Below, piece after piece: positions 11,398-19,947 of a stretch of DNA of 30,253 nt; position 1 is the stretch's first letter; each line of letters begins with the position of its first letter. The notes under the pieces were generated by a model that saw nothing but the letters and a program-made list of their open reading frames with translations, had not been told where the DNA came from and searched no databases. The stretch spans positions 1 to 30,253 of IMG/VR virus record IMGVR_UViG_3300017613_000404. One strand, written 5' to 3'. The position numbers were made by a program, and so were the translations under genes. Origin of the DNA: a virus.

Positions 11398-13836
11398 CTA
11401 AGGTTGGCTGTAAACCACTTCTCCATTGACATCATAAACAACTCCATTTGCATCATATAGCGGCTCAATCATGCCACCCCCGCAGGAGCCCTGAACGAAG
11501 TACGCCGCAAGTCGCTGATACTGGCCAAGTGTCGGGGTGAATGCGGCATCATAAACCGCTATCTCTAAAATCCTGCATTCTGTTTGGTGCCACCGTATCC
11601 ATACATTATCATTGCCGGAAACGAACGCCTGAAAATCTGCCATCGATCGCGCATCGAAGGTTAATCCGTCATCGCTGAAAATCGCCCGCGCTAATAGGTC
11701 GCCGTTCACCGTGTCGGTTTGGATGATGGTTGATTCTGCGCCGTTGTGGGTTGCGCCACTTGGGTTAGATAACAGGGTTCTCTTTATAAAGCTCGTGTTT
11801 GATTCCGCATTTTGCGTGGTTATACCACAGGCTTCAACAAACCGTTGTCCCCATGTAATTAGCCCGTCCTTGGTATAATGGATACCGTCAACTAGTAGCG
11901 GGAGATCATCAGAATTTACTAAATAATCAGCGAAGTCCGCTTGAGCCTGCCTGACAAGATCAATATTTGCCTGTGTCGCATTTGGCAAATGTGGATGGAT
12001 TCTGCCTATAATTATTTTGCAATCATCCGCAATAGCCGTCCTGTTTCGTAATGACGCAAACAAGGATGTCAAGCTGGCCGTATATGCAGTTGCGTAGCTG
12101 GTGTTTGTTGCGTCGGAATACCCAAGGCCCATGTAAATAACGGGCACGGTGACGGTATACCCTACGGCCCGCATCAGCCTAGATGTCTCGTTTATAGCAT
12201 CCACTAGCAGTTCAAAATTAACTTGCCCATCCTGCCATCTATTCGCCGCAGGATTAATCGATGACCCATTCTCGCAGACCTTTACAACTGCCGCAATATC
12301 AGTGGTGCCGATATGGTCTGCAAGTACCAACTCTATCCCCCATTTAGAGTCGCTGACCTTGGCAAGTGGCACCATTGAGTCGTCTGCATCAGTAGTCCCT
12401 AAGTTATAAGTGAAATAAATATTTGAGTATGTCTTATCTAGTTCAGCAGGCGGGGCGATACTTCCGGGGGCAGACCCCTTGATTTGGCTCTGTCCAAAAA
12501 TAGGAATAAGCGTTGCAGAAGAGGCTAGTAGAGAGGGAATTATCTTCCATTGGTCCGAGGTGTCGCCCGCCATTGAAGGGTCAAAGCTTCCGTCATAGAC
12601 CTCTGAGAACAATAGATTATCCGCACTAGTGCCCAGCTCGACGAAATCAATGTCTCCACCGTAAAAATCCCCGTATGAACTCCCGCCGGCGGATGTTAAC
12701 ACCGCGCCGATTGTTAATGGATCAGTGCTCGATACGTCGCCTGTGTATGTAGAGGTCTCTTTGTAAAAAAGACCAGTGTTTATATTGCGAGTCAGCATGG
12801 TAACATTGTCTGACCCAGACCCTACTCGCGAACACGTAACCTCTAACCAGTCGCCTATAGAATACTCCGTGTTATCAATAATAGTTGGCCCTACTTCGGA
12901 GCTATTATCATCCAAGTTTAAAATTATTTTTGTGCTTTGGATTCGGATGCCTAACCGCTTTGCTCCTGTCCCTGTTGCGCCTAAGTTCACCACGAACTCA
13001 ATGGCCGCGTCATAGGATACACGGAACCTAGTTTTAACGTGGAAATCCGAGGCCCCTAAACTCAGGGTTGGTCTTACTATTACATTATCCACCCGATTCA
13101 TACTGAGGACAGTATCAAAACCCTCATCGATATTGATAGGAGGGCCTGCACTTGTCGTGTTGGATGCCCCTCCAGACAGATCCACAGGCGTGTACTGGCC
13201 CGAGTGGTCCACCATACTAGCACTGTTCAATTTGTAGTACATAGGGCCTATTCGGAATCTGGATATCAATACATTTGCGTATTTGGATGGTGATCCAGAG
13301 AGGTTCCTGCACCCTATATAAGCATTCTCGGTGAAAGAAAAGGTCCCACTTCTTGAGGCCAAAACAACGGGATTCTCGCCATTACTATCGTACAGTGTAA
13401 ATACGCCGTCTATGATTGTGATTCTATGCCAGTCGTTATCACTAGTTCCGGCATCGGTAGTTCCGGAGCCGTAACCGCATCGCCATTCACCAAGGAATAC
13501 ACCGAAATAATAATCAGTGGAGGACTCTCTTGTTCCGAACAATACTACATCAGCCTCAGTTGAGCCATTATACTTGAACCAACAATCAATATCATCAGAT
13601 AATGAAGATACATAGTTAAGGTCTCCATACCCGTCAACCCCGTCAAACGCAATGCAAGAATTCCCCGTGTAGTCCGCTCGATCCGTAACCACCAACGGGC
13701 TGAGCGCGTCGTTCACCTCGTTGTCCGTGCTGGGCGCGACTCCGCCTCGTAGCCATTGGACCAGACTGGAATAGAAAGGCGCTGACGCCAAACCGCTAGA
13801 GCTAGACCATCCGAATGATTTGCCGAATAGATTCAT
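11398..13836 (-). CDS. tailspike/fibre with SASA-type O-acetylesterase domain and LamG-like domains (812 aa)
   Basis: An 812-residue virion adhesin. Two concanavalin/LamG-like domains lie at about 20-200 (WLRGGVAPSTDN, CIAFDGVDGYGDL, NDWHRITIIDG, AYIGCRNLSG) and 245-425 (FHVKTRFRVS, RLGIRIQSTKI, SIGDWLEVTCSR). An SGNH hydrolase of sialate O-acetylesterase type follows at about 440-670. Its nucleophile motif is PIFGQSQ (Ser450) and its Asp-His motif is VDGIHYTKDG (D650, H653). The block MGLGYSDA (about 569-576) aligns with the usual QGESDA but lacks the Gln and Glu. The C-terminal part (about 700-812) ends with a short YDANGVVYDVNGEVVY repeat. It would remove acetyl groups from host O-antigen or capsule during attachment. 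Confidence 0.8.
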   Translation of the reverse strand: MNLFGKSFGWSSSSGLASAPFYSSLVQWLRGGVAPSTDNEVNDALSPLVVTDRADYTGNSCIAFDGVDGYGDLNYVSSLSDDIDCWFKYNGSTEADVVLFGTRESSTDYYFGVFLGEWRCGYGSGTTDAGTSDNDWHRITIIDGVFTLYDSNGENPVVLASRSGTFSFTENAYIGCRNLSGSPSKYANVLISRFRIGPMYYKLNSASMVDHSGQYTPVDLSGGASNTTSAGPPINIDEGFDTVLSMNRVDNVIVRPTLSLGASDFHVKTRFRVSYDAAIEFVVNLGATGTGAKRLGIRIQSTKIILNLDDNSSEVGPTIIDNTEYSIGDWLEVTCSRVGSGSDNVTMLTRNINTGLFYKETSTYTGDVSSTDPLTIGAVLTSAGGSSYGDFYGGDIDFVELGTSADNLLFSEVYDGSFDPSMAGDTSDQWKIIPSLLASSATLIPIFGQSQIKGSAPGSIAPPAELDKTYSNIYFTYNLGTTDADDSMVPLAKVSDSKWGIELVLADHIGTTDIAAVVKVCENGSSINPAANRWQDGQVNFELLVDAINETSRLMRAVGYTVTVPVIYMGLGYSDATNTSYATAYTASLTSLFASLRNRTAIADDCKIIIGRIHPHLPNATQANIDLVRQAQADFADYLVNSDDLPLLVDGIHYTKDGLITWGQRFVEACGITTQNAESNTSFIKRTLLSNPSGATHNGAESTIIQTDTVNGDLLARAIFSDDGLTFDARSMADFQAFVSGNDNVWIRWHQTECRILEIAVYDAAFTPTLGQYQRLAAYFVQGSCGGGMIEPLYDANGVVYDVNGEVVYSQP

Positions 13837-13838
13837 AC

Positions 13839-14159
13839 TTACCCCCCGAGAGGTAGTATTCTGATGGAACCACCCGTGACGCTTATTTTCTGCCCCTGCT
13901 TGATGGTAATAGTTTCGCTAGTTCCATAAAACATGAAGAGTCCCTTTCCTGACGTAGCCGATGCAGATGTTCCTATATCAATATCAACGTCATTCTGTGC
14001 GGAAATTCTGACATATGTAGTATATAGGAAAGCGTTGGACGTCGCATTAGTTAAGCTAAAAGATCCAGCGCCGACAAGCCCTGTATCATCCGTCGTATTA
14101 ACTCCAGCAAACTGCATCGGGTAGCCATTAACATCTCGGCCTAATTTGGGTGGTGGCAT
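13839..14159 (-). CDS. small beta-rich virion-associated protein (106 aa)
   Basis: A 106-residue protein, MPPPKLGRDVNGYPMQFAG ..., with repeated short strands (ITIKQGQKISVTGGSIRIL) and no cysteines or membrane segments. AGGAG stands upstream of the ATG. It sits between the fibre anchor and the tailspike genes, so it could be a small fibre junction or assembly protein. Function not recognised. Confidence 0.55.
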   Translation of the reverse strand: MPPPKLGRDVNGYPMQFAGVNTTDDTGLVGAGSFSLTNATSNAFLYTTYVRISAQNDVDIDIGTSASATSGKGLFMFYGTSETITIKQGQKISVTGGSIRILPLGG

Positions 14160-14168
14160 GGTATTCTC

Positions 14169-15185
14169 CTAAGTAATTGCGACTGTTTCAATCGCGCTGT
14201 ATATGTAATCTGTTCCGGTCCTTGTTACTATTAATTCAACCTTTGCCTTTGCGCTAAGGTCGTCAATTCCAGCGGACCCCCTACTATATCTGGAACTGTT
14301 TGACGGATCTGCAATAGTATATGTTGAAGCATTTGAAATCGTTATTTTACAGGTTCCGACCGTTGCAAGTGTCGGTGCAAAGGTGGTGACGTTTCCTGTG
14401 ACTGCAACCGTGTAGCTTGTACCTGCCACTAATGCAGGAGTAACGCTTCCGGTCCATGCAGTTAGCGCAGATTCGGTCGTTCTCAGGGCCTTCTCTGCGT
14501 CGGCAGTTGCTCCTTGCGCAAGAGTCGCATATAGAAGATCTGCGGCAGTCTGGTTTAAAGCATGTGTCACGTCTGTTGGAGCCGCTACAACTATCGGCGC
14601 ATCTGTTGCGTCAATCTCTGTCTCTCCTTCAAGAGCTGATAATATGCTAAGCTTCAATTCATTTACATCGATATTTGTTTCCGATGTTCCTTCAAATGCT
14701 GTGAAGTTGCCTGCGGCATCAAATCCAAGGAATCTATTTATTCTTGTGAAAATTGTTGGTAACACTGTGGATGTCGTCGAAGGCTCTGATTCTGGGAATT
14801 TCGGAACCCTTGAAACTGCTTCTTCTAATTGCTGAGCAAGCATTACGCAGTTATCAATAGCCGTCTCTAAAGGATCTGAAGGAATCTCGCCACCTTCCAC
14901 AAGGTCAAGATCCTGAAGAAATGCGTTTTCTCTAACTAGTGTTAGCTGGAAATCTGCCGAATATGTAGCAACGGTTGTTATCGTCGCGCCATTATCGAGG
15001 CCACCGCCGTCAGGAGTTACTGTGTAATCAGTTGTTTCGACAAGTGTTGCTTGGGTTCCATCTGTTGTATCGTACAGGTAAACGATAAGCGAATCAGTTG
15101 TAATTAATTTTTGCGGAAATGCAAAGGTGACTGTCGAGTTGTCGCAGTCGTATTGATATTTACTTATATTGCTTGATATGGCCAT
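14169..15185 (-). CDS. tail fibre with T7-type N-terminal anchor (338 aa)
   Basis: A 338-residue protein whose N-terminal 125 residues match the phage T7 tail-fibre N-terminal domain pattern: YDCDNSTVTFAFPQKL at the start, then FLQDLDLVEGGEIPSDPLET and AIDNCVMLAQQLEEAV (about 89-124). This domain attaches the fibre to the podovirus tail. The middle is a short beta/helical shaft, and the C-terminus (about 240-338: SYTVAVTGNVTTFAPTLATV, GTDYIYSAIETVAIT) is a small beta domain. It is shorter than T7 gp17 (553 aa), so it is probably an adaptor to which the later adhesins bind. GAGAGGAGC precedes the ATG. Confidence 0.8.
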   Translation of the reverse strand: MAISSNISKYQYDCDNSTVTFAFPQKLITTDSLIVYLYDTTDGTQATLVETTDYTVTPDGGGLDNGATITTVATYSADFQLTLVRENAFLQDLDLVEGGEIPSDPLETAIDNCVMLAQQLEEAVSRVPKFPESEPSTTSTVLPTIFTRINRFLGFDAAGNFTAFEGTSETNIDVNELKLSILSALEGETEIDATDAPIVVAAPTDVTHALNQTAADLLYATLAQGATADAEKALRTTESALTAWTGSVTPALVAGTSYTVAVTGNVTTFAPTLATVGTCKITISNASTYTIADPSNSSRYSRGSAGIDDLSAKAKVELIVTRTGTDYIYSAIETVAIT

Positions 15186-15202
15186 TTCGCTCCTCTCTAA
15201 TA

Positions 15203-15231
15203 GTTGTCCGCCTTAATTTGGTTGATGTCAA
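15203..15231 (-). promoter_or_regulatory. possible promoter before the fibre genes
   Basis: On the minus strand TTGACA (15231-15226) lies in the 58-base gap before the fibre anchor gene, with GACAAC (15208-15203) 17 bases downstream. The -35 is perfect, but the -10 matches only three of six positions. The exact hexamer is expected about 15 times by chance in a window this size, so this is weak. Confidence 0.3.
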
Positions 15232-15243
15232 GGATTAATCGTC

Positions 15244-18200
15244 TTAAAGGTCTCGGTCTTCGTATATCTGTGCTCCGAATCCGGGGAATTGAACCATTGT
15301 TTCCCAGAGAACGTCCGACCATGCTTCATCATCTTTTATCAGATCTTGATATACCGTTTGCACCATAATTGGTATTGGTGCAAGGGCAAGGGATTCAAGC
15401 AATTTTCTTTCATCGTACCCCGCGCTCTTACCCGTAATTAGTTCTCTCGCAAGTGAAATACTTGGCGCGTACTTATAGGCTAAGTATTGGTCAGCGATCT
15501 TGGTATAATCGTTATGACCCTCCATTTCTCCAATGCCCCGCGTAGCAAGTGCGTTTTCAACAAGAAGGCCAAGCAATCTCAAATTAGAAGTAAGCCCCGG
15601 CATTGGATCAAAAACTAGGTCTCCCTTCCTTAGCTTTAGAAAATCCCCCTCTTCCGGATCTTCCTCAAGCTCCCATCCCATTGCTATCATCATGGTTGCA
15701 AGTGTCCCAAACGCAAGGGCCGCCTTAGCTTTCTGTTCGACGATGACCCTTAGCAGGTCCTTGTCCAGAACTTTCTTTCCGGTTTTCTCGTCAGTTATAT
15801 AAGCATTTCGCTCCGAAACTATATATTGCCAGTTTGAAGTGGTCCATCTTGGCGCGGTAAATACAGCACTTAATCCATGCGCCGCTTTTTCCATTCCCGG
15901 AAGCGAACCCCTGCCGGTTAATTCGTTTACAATCTTGGCGGCATTGTTGTAAAACGCATCAGATTTTCCGGGGAACCTATTCAGTATTTTAGAGTAGAGT
16001 CTTGTCCTTAGTAGATTTAGCCCAAGAATCATATGACGATTCGACCCACGGACCCACGGAATTTTCTCAGCAAGTTTAGAGTTTGCGGCTTCTTGATGCG
16101 TCTGGAACGTTCCGTCAATATCCATGAGTTCTAGGCCATGTTTAACGCCGTGCTTTGCTGATTCAAGCTCACTATTCTGTCGGTCCACTTCATAGAAGCA
16201 TGATTCAGATATAAACGGTATAAGCGTAGGTAAAGATTCTATCCATACTTTTCCTGTCGTTATTGGATCTGACAACAAAGCCTTTGATCCCTGTCTACCA
16301 ATCCATGAGTCAAGAGAAAGTATGTTTGCGCGCAAGAAATCAAATACAGCCATTGTTTTCCGCCCTGCACCATGCTCACCAAGCTCATATACTGTTTGTC
16401 GAATTTTGCTCTGAATGGCTTTAAGTTCTGCACGATCATCTTCTAGTTCATCGCGGACATTCTCTCTGCGCTTTTTCTCTTTCATGAAATCAGTTTCATT
16501 CAACCGGCCGTCAATTATAAGCCGCAGATCTTCCCTCGCCGCTGATAACTCGTCCTCAAGTCTCATCTTCTTGCGAATCTCTTCAACCTTGCTCTTGAGT
16601 GACTCAACCTGTTCTGACTCCACTGCCTTTCCTTTTTTAAGGCGGCGGTACTGACCTTTTAATTGGTCGTCAAGATCCTTAAGCAATACTTTAAGCTGGG
16701 CTAAACGCTTCTTATCTGACTTACTTTTAGACGCTTCTAATTTAGCGAACCACTCAGACTCCCTGATCTCTTTGTTTAGATTCTTTATGGTTGCCTTATA
16801 TCCTTCTGGGTCTGCCTTTTCGAGACTCTTTATAACTGCAATTTCTTGCTTGTTAATCGATTCTATTAAAGCAAAGATCGTATCTTGATCCTTTTGAATT
16901 TCTTTAAGTAGCGCTAGTTCCTTCTGCTTTTCTGTTTTAGTTTTCTTTTGCTTTTTCTTTGGAGCATAGGCAATAGATCTCGATGCTTCCTCTATATTTT
17001 CTCGCAATACGGCAATTTGTTCTTCAATCGACTTATCTGACTTCTCTTTCCTACCAAGAGCCGCCTCTTTATCGTCAATTTTCTCTTGAACCTTATCCAA
17101 TTCCTCGATCTCATTTTCAATCTTGGATTGTTCCTCGTCCGTTAGTTCTGATCCTTTCTCGGTCCTAGCCTCATCGATAACGGCCTCAAGTTCAAACGTC
17201 TCTGCATCCATCCGCATGTTTAAAGCGGCGAGTCCTTGTCCCAACTTCCCCCCAGCCAATCGTGTTGCACGGGAAAGCTTGTCAGCCTGCCGTCTAAGCG
17301 ATTCGAGTTCGTCATTAAACTTTAATACTAATTCCTCCTTGCCGTCTTTCATTGCTTTATTGCGCTTCTTAATAGTCGCCTTCTTGTTGTTCATTATATT
17401 CGTCTTCTCAAGAAGTAAAACACCACCCTCCGTGTCTGTTATCGGACGCGGTTTTTCTGTGATTGAGTCAATTAGTGTTTGAGCATCTATGCCGGATTCC
17501 TTGGCTTCTTCGATTACGGCAACTTGCAGACGCTGTTCTGTGTCTGGGGTGTTTTCTAGGTCCCATGTCTCGCGCCATTGATTCATTTGATCTTTTGATA
17601 TGCCTTTAATATCTGCATCAAGATCCACCTTTTCTGCTCTCTGCTCAATAACATTAGACTGGTCAAGTTCTGACTCGTATTTTTCTACAAACGCTTCAAG
17701 ATCACGCATTACATCATCTGGCATCGTGACTGGATTTAACGAGGAAGCATCCACACCAGAAAGCCTTAGCGCCGACTCAAGGATATCGGGATATTCGTTC
17801 ATTATTGATTCAGGAGGTAATAAGCCGTTATTTATATCCTCTGTCATATCATCAAAAATAAACTGAGATTCTTCCGCTTTTAAATCAAGCTCGGCCTGCC
17901 CTACAGTTTTCAGCCGCCCCTTGTAAATCGCGCCCATTGCTTCCGATGCGGATAAACCATTTGTTATATGACTAACGCGATCTCCTATCTCTGAATGGGC
18001 CTGATCATACGTTGGGTATTTCGGATCATTACGCCAACGCCATGCTGGGATTAAACCCTTTTCCTCTTTTGTTCCTACTAATTCATTATATAAAGGATCA
18101 CTCTTTTTCGGCTTTTGTAGATATTTAAAATCTTCTCGTACTTTGGCCAAGGCCTGATCTACGGGCTGGGCGCGTCTTAATGCTTCCTGCTTCCTTCTCT

Positions 18201-19947
18201 GTTGTTCGGAGACCTTGAATTGCGGCTTCTTAATAACTTGGCCGCCATCAGTGGGCTCTTCTTTGATAATTCGTAAATTGCTTTGTCCGTCAATTGTTTC
18301 CCCATTAACTCCCTCCTGTTCAATTGTCTTATGTCCTTCTAGTGCCGCTTTAATGCCTTCACTGACCTCTTGGTCACTTAATCCCTGTTGCTCGTCATAC
18401 TGGGCTACAGCCTCGTCCATCATGCGTTGCGGTGCGCCTACAAAAACCTCTTCGTTATACGCAGTGGCCTTCGCTTCATCTGGAGCGAGTGACGCTTCCT
18501 GCAATAATGCCTTAGCCTTCGGCTTTCCTTCTGTCTTCGGGTCGTTTTTTACCATCTCAATGATTTGTTCATCGGTGTTATTTGCGCGAATCTCATTGAA
18601 GTCACCAAGTGACAAGGCCTTGCTTTCGGTTACATCTGGTTTGAAATCTCCTTCGACAAGTGCCTGCTTTATCTGTTCTGGTGTAACTTTCTTCGCCTTT
18701 TCAGCAATATTAGCCATGTGTTCTTTAATCATCAATGATGCATCAGAAGAAGACTTGATAGAGCCGCCAGAGAAAAGCCCTACTAAACCTGACTCTAAAA
18801 CGCCTTCAAATATCTCGATGCTTTTATCATACCCTGAAGCAAGTGCATTAGAATATAGGCTCTGTAATGATTCCGTCACACCTTCAGAAGCCGCCGCGAG
18901 CAAAGCCCCAGCAACCCATTCTTTAGATGTCTGTTTTGCAATATCGGCAAGACCTTTATCGCCACCGAAAATAGCGTCAAATCCAATTTTCTCAAGTATA
19001 TAAGAGCCGGCCATACTTGTAGTGGCGTAGCCAAAGGCTTCTTTTGGGTTTAAACCTTTTTCTTTTGCATCAGTATAAACGGGTGCTCCTTCAGTTGCGG
19101 CAAGAAGCAATGGGCCGAACGTTCCACCAGTTCCTGCCGCTAATGCCATTGCAGGAAGTGACTCAAAAACCCCGCCAAAAATTCGAGTTAGGCTAAAGTT
19201 TTCCGTGATTGTTCCGCCATAAATGCGCGGGTCTCTTTTTTCCCACCCAGTACTTGCGGCTTCTTCCCAGAAGGTAGATGTCATTTTACCGAACTTTTCT
19301 ATCTTCTCCCCTCTGGTGACATCTGGTGCTTTCAGTATTTCCTCTTCCTGCCTTTGCGCAAGAGGCTTCTGCAAATGTTCCTCTCTTAGCTCGGACGCCT
19401 TCTTCTTTCCTAATGAAGAGTTCCAGTACAGACGATTCCATTGTTGCCCTTGTGCCTGAACCCAGTCGCCAAACATTTCAATAAAATGGCCGGGAACTGC
19501 TTCTAAATTCTGTACACCACGCGCAAGAGACTTGATAGGCTCGATTGCTTTTTCCTTTATTGACAGCGCCTTCTTATCCATTTCCATCACGACCTGCGCA
19601 GTTGCATCAGGCCCGCCTCTCGCCTCTACGCGAGCATTGGTCATTTCATCGGAATATTCTATGCCATCACGATTCGAGAAAACGGCTTTCGCTTGCTCAT
19701 GCGATTGCTCTTGTGGCGATAGTACTGAATCAACTCCGGCCCGTTGCTCTGGGGTCATTCGCTGGTCGATGCCATTCAATAGCAGATCTTCAGCATTCGC
19801 TTGACGTTTCTCTGCCACTCTCCTCCGAAGTTTTGCATATTTAGACTCCGGTGCGTCTTGAGCCTTTTTTTCTGCTACTCTCCTTCGAAGCTTTGCGTAT
19901 TTAGACTCCGGCACATCTTGAGTTTCTTGCTTTGCGTATTTACTCAT
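15244..19947 (-). CDS. giant internal virion / polyvalent ejection protein (1567 aa)
   Basis: A 1567-residue protein, the third and largest of the internal virion genes and analogous by position and size to T7 gp16 (1318 aa). The N-terminus has a duplicated 20-residue unit (PESKYAKLRRRVAEK twice). Residues about 255-400 are Ala/Gly-rich and hydrophobic (GGVFESLPAMALAAGTGGTF, ALLAAASEGVTESL), suitable for membrane insertion. Residues about 880-1190 are a highly charged coiled coil. SRATRLAGGKLGQGLAAL (about 895-912) and the C-terminal part with SLDSWIGRQGSKALLSDP (about 1214-1231) resemble large polyvalent phage proteins. No lytic transglycosylase motif is obvious. It is probably packaged and ejected with the DNA. 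The start at 19947 overlaps the upstream stop by ATGA; a TTG nine bases further upstream is less likely. Confidence 0.75.
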   Translation of the reverse strand: MSKYAKQETQDVPESKYAKLRRRVAEKKAQDAPESKYAKLRRRVAEKRQANAEDLLLNGIDQRMTPEQRAGVDSVLSPQEQSHEQAKAVFSNRDGIEYSDEMTNARVEARGGPDATAQVVMEMDKKALSIKEKAIEPIKSLARGVQNLEAVPGHFIEMFGDWVQAQGQQWNRLYWNSSLGKKKASELREEHLQKPLAQRQEEEILKAPDVTRGEKIEKFGKMTSTFWEEAASTGWEKRDPRIYGGTITENFSLTRIFGGVFESLPAMALAAGTGGTFGPLLLAATEGAPVYTDAKEKGLNPKEAFGYATTSMAGSYILEKIGFDAIFGGDKGLADIAKQTSKEWVAGALLAAASEGVTESLQSLYSNALASGYDKSIEIFEGVLESGLVGLFSGGSIKSSSDASLMIKEHMANIAEKAKKVTPEQIKQALVEGDFKPDVTESKALSLGDFNEIRANNTDEQIIEMVKNDPKTEGKPKAKALLQEASLAPDEAKATAYNEEVFVGAPQRMMDEAVAQYDEQQGLSDQEVSEGIKAALEGHKTIEQEGVNGETIDGQSNLRIIKEEPTDGGQVIKKPQFKVSEQQRRKQEALRRAQPVDQALAKVREDFKYLQKPKKSDPLYNELVGTKEEKGLIPAWRWRNDPKYPTYDQAHSEIGDRVSHITNGLSASEAMGAIYKGRLKTVGQAELDLKAEESQFIFDDMTEDINNGLLPPESIMNEYPDILESALRLSGVDASSLNPVTMPDDVMRDLEAFVEKYESELDQSNVIEQRAEKVDLDADIKGISKDQMNQWRETWDLENTPDTEQRLQVAVIEEAKESGIDAQTLIDSITEKPRPITDTEGGVLLLEKTNIMNNKKATIKKRNKAMKDGKEELVLKFNDELESLRRQADKLSRATRLAGGKLGQGLAALNMRMDAETFELEAVIDEARTEKGSELTDEEQSKIENEIEELDKVQEKIDDKEAALGRKEKSDKSIEEQIAVLRENIEEASRSIAYAPKKKQKKTKTEKQKELALLKEIQKDQDTIFALIESINKQEIAVIKSLEKADPEGYKATIKNLNKEIRESEWFAKLEASKSKSDKKRLAQLKVLLKDLDDQLKGQYRRLKKGKAVESEQVESLKSKVEEIRKKMRLEDELSAAREDLRLIIDGRLNETDFMKEKKRRENVRDELEDDRAELKAIQSKIRQTVYELGEHGAGRKTMAVFDFLRANILSLDSWIGRQGSKALLSDPITTGKVWIESLPTLIPFISESCFYEVDRQNSELESAKHGVKHGLELMDIDGTFQTHQEAANSKLAEKIPWVRGSNRHMILGLNLLRTRLYSKILNRFPGKSDAFYNNAAKIVNELTGRGSLPGMEKAAHGLSAVFTAPRWTTSNWQYIVSERNAYITDEKTGKKVLDKDLLRVIVEQKAKAALAFGTLATMMIAMGWELEEDPEEGDFLKLRKGDLVFDPMPGLTSNLRLLGLLVENALATRGIGEMEGHNDYTKIADQYLAYKYAPSISLARELITGKSAGYDERKLLESLALAPIPIMVQTVYQDLIKDDEAWSDVLWETMVQFPGFGAQIYEDRDL
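19801..19920. repeat. 60-bp tandem duplication at the giant protein N-terminus
   Basis: Two 60-bp units encode QDVPESKYAKLRRRVAEKKA and QDAPESKYAKLRRRVAEKRQ. Peptide identity is high, but many synonymous bases differ. The first residues (SKYAKQ) look like the start of a third, truncated copy. Confidence 0.85.

Noticed and set aside
15203-15231. all exact TTGACA hexamers as promoters
   Set aside because: About 15 exact copies are expected by chance in this window on both strands; only those in gaps between genes were listed, with low confidence where the -10 is poor.
18215-19003. 262-residue plus-strand frame antisense to the giant protein gene
   Set aside because: Ser/Cys/Ala-rich composition typical of the complement of a charged helical coding region; no start signal or domain.
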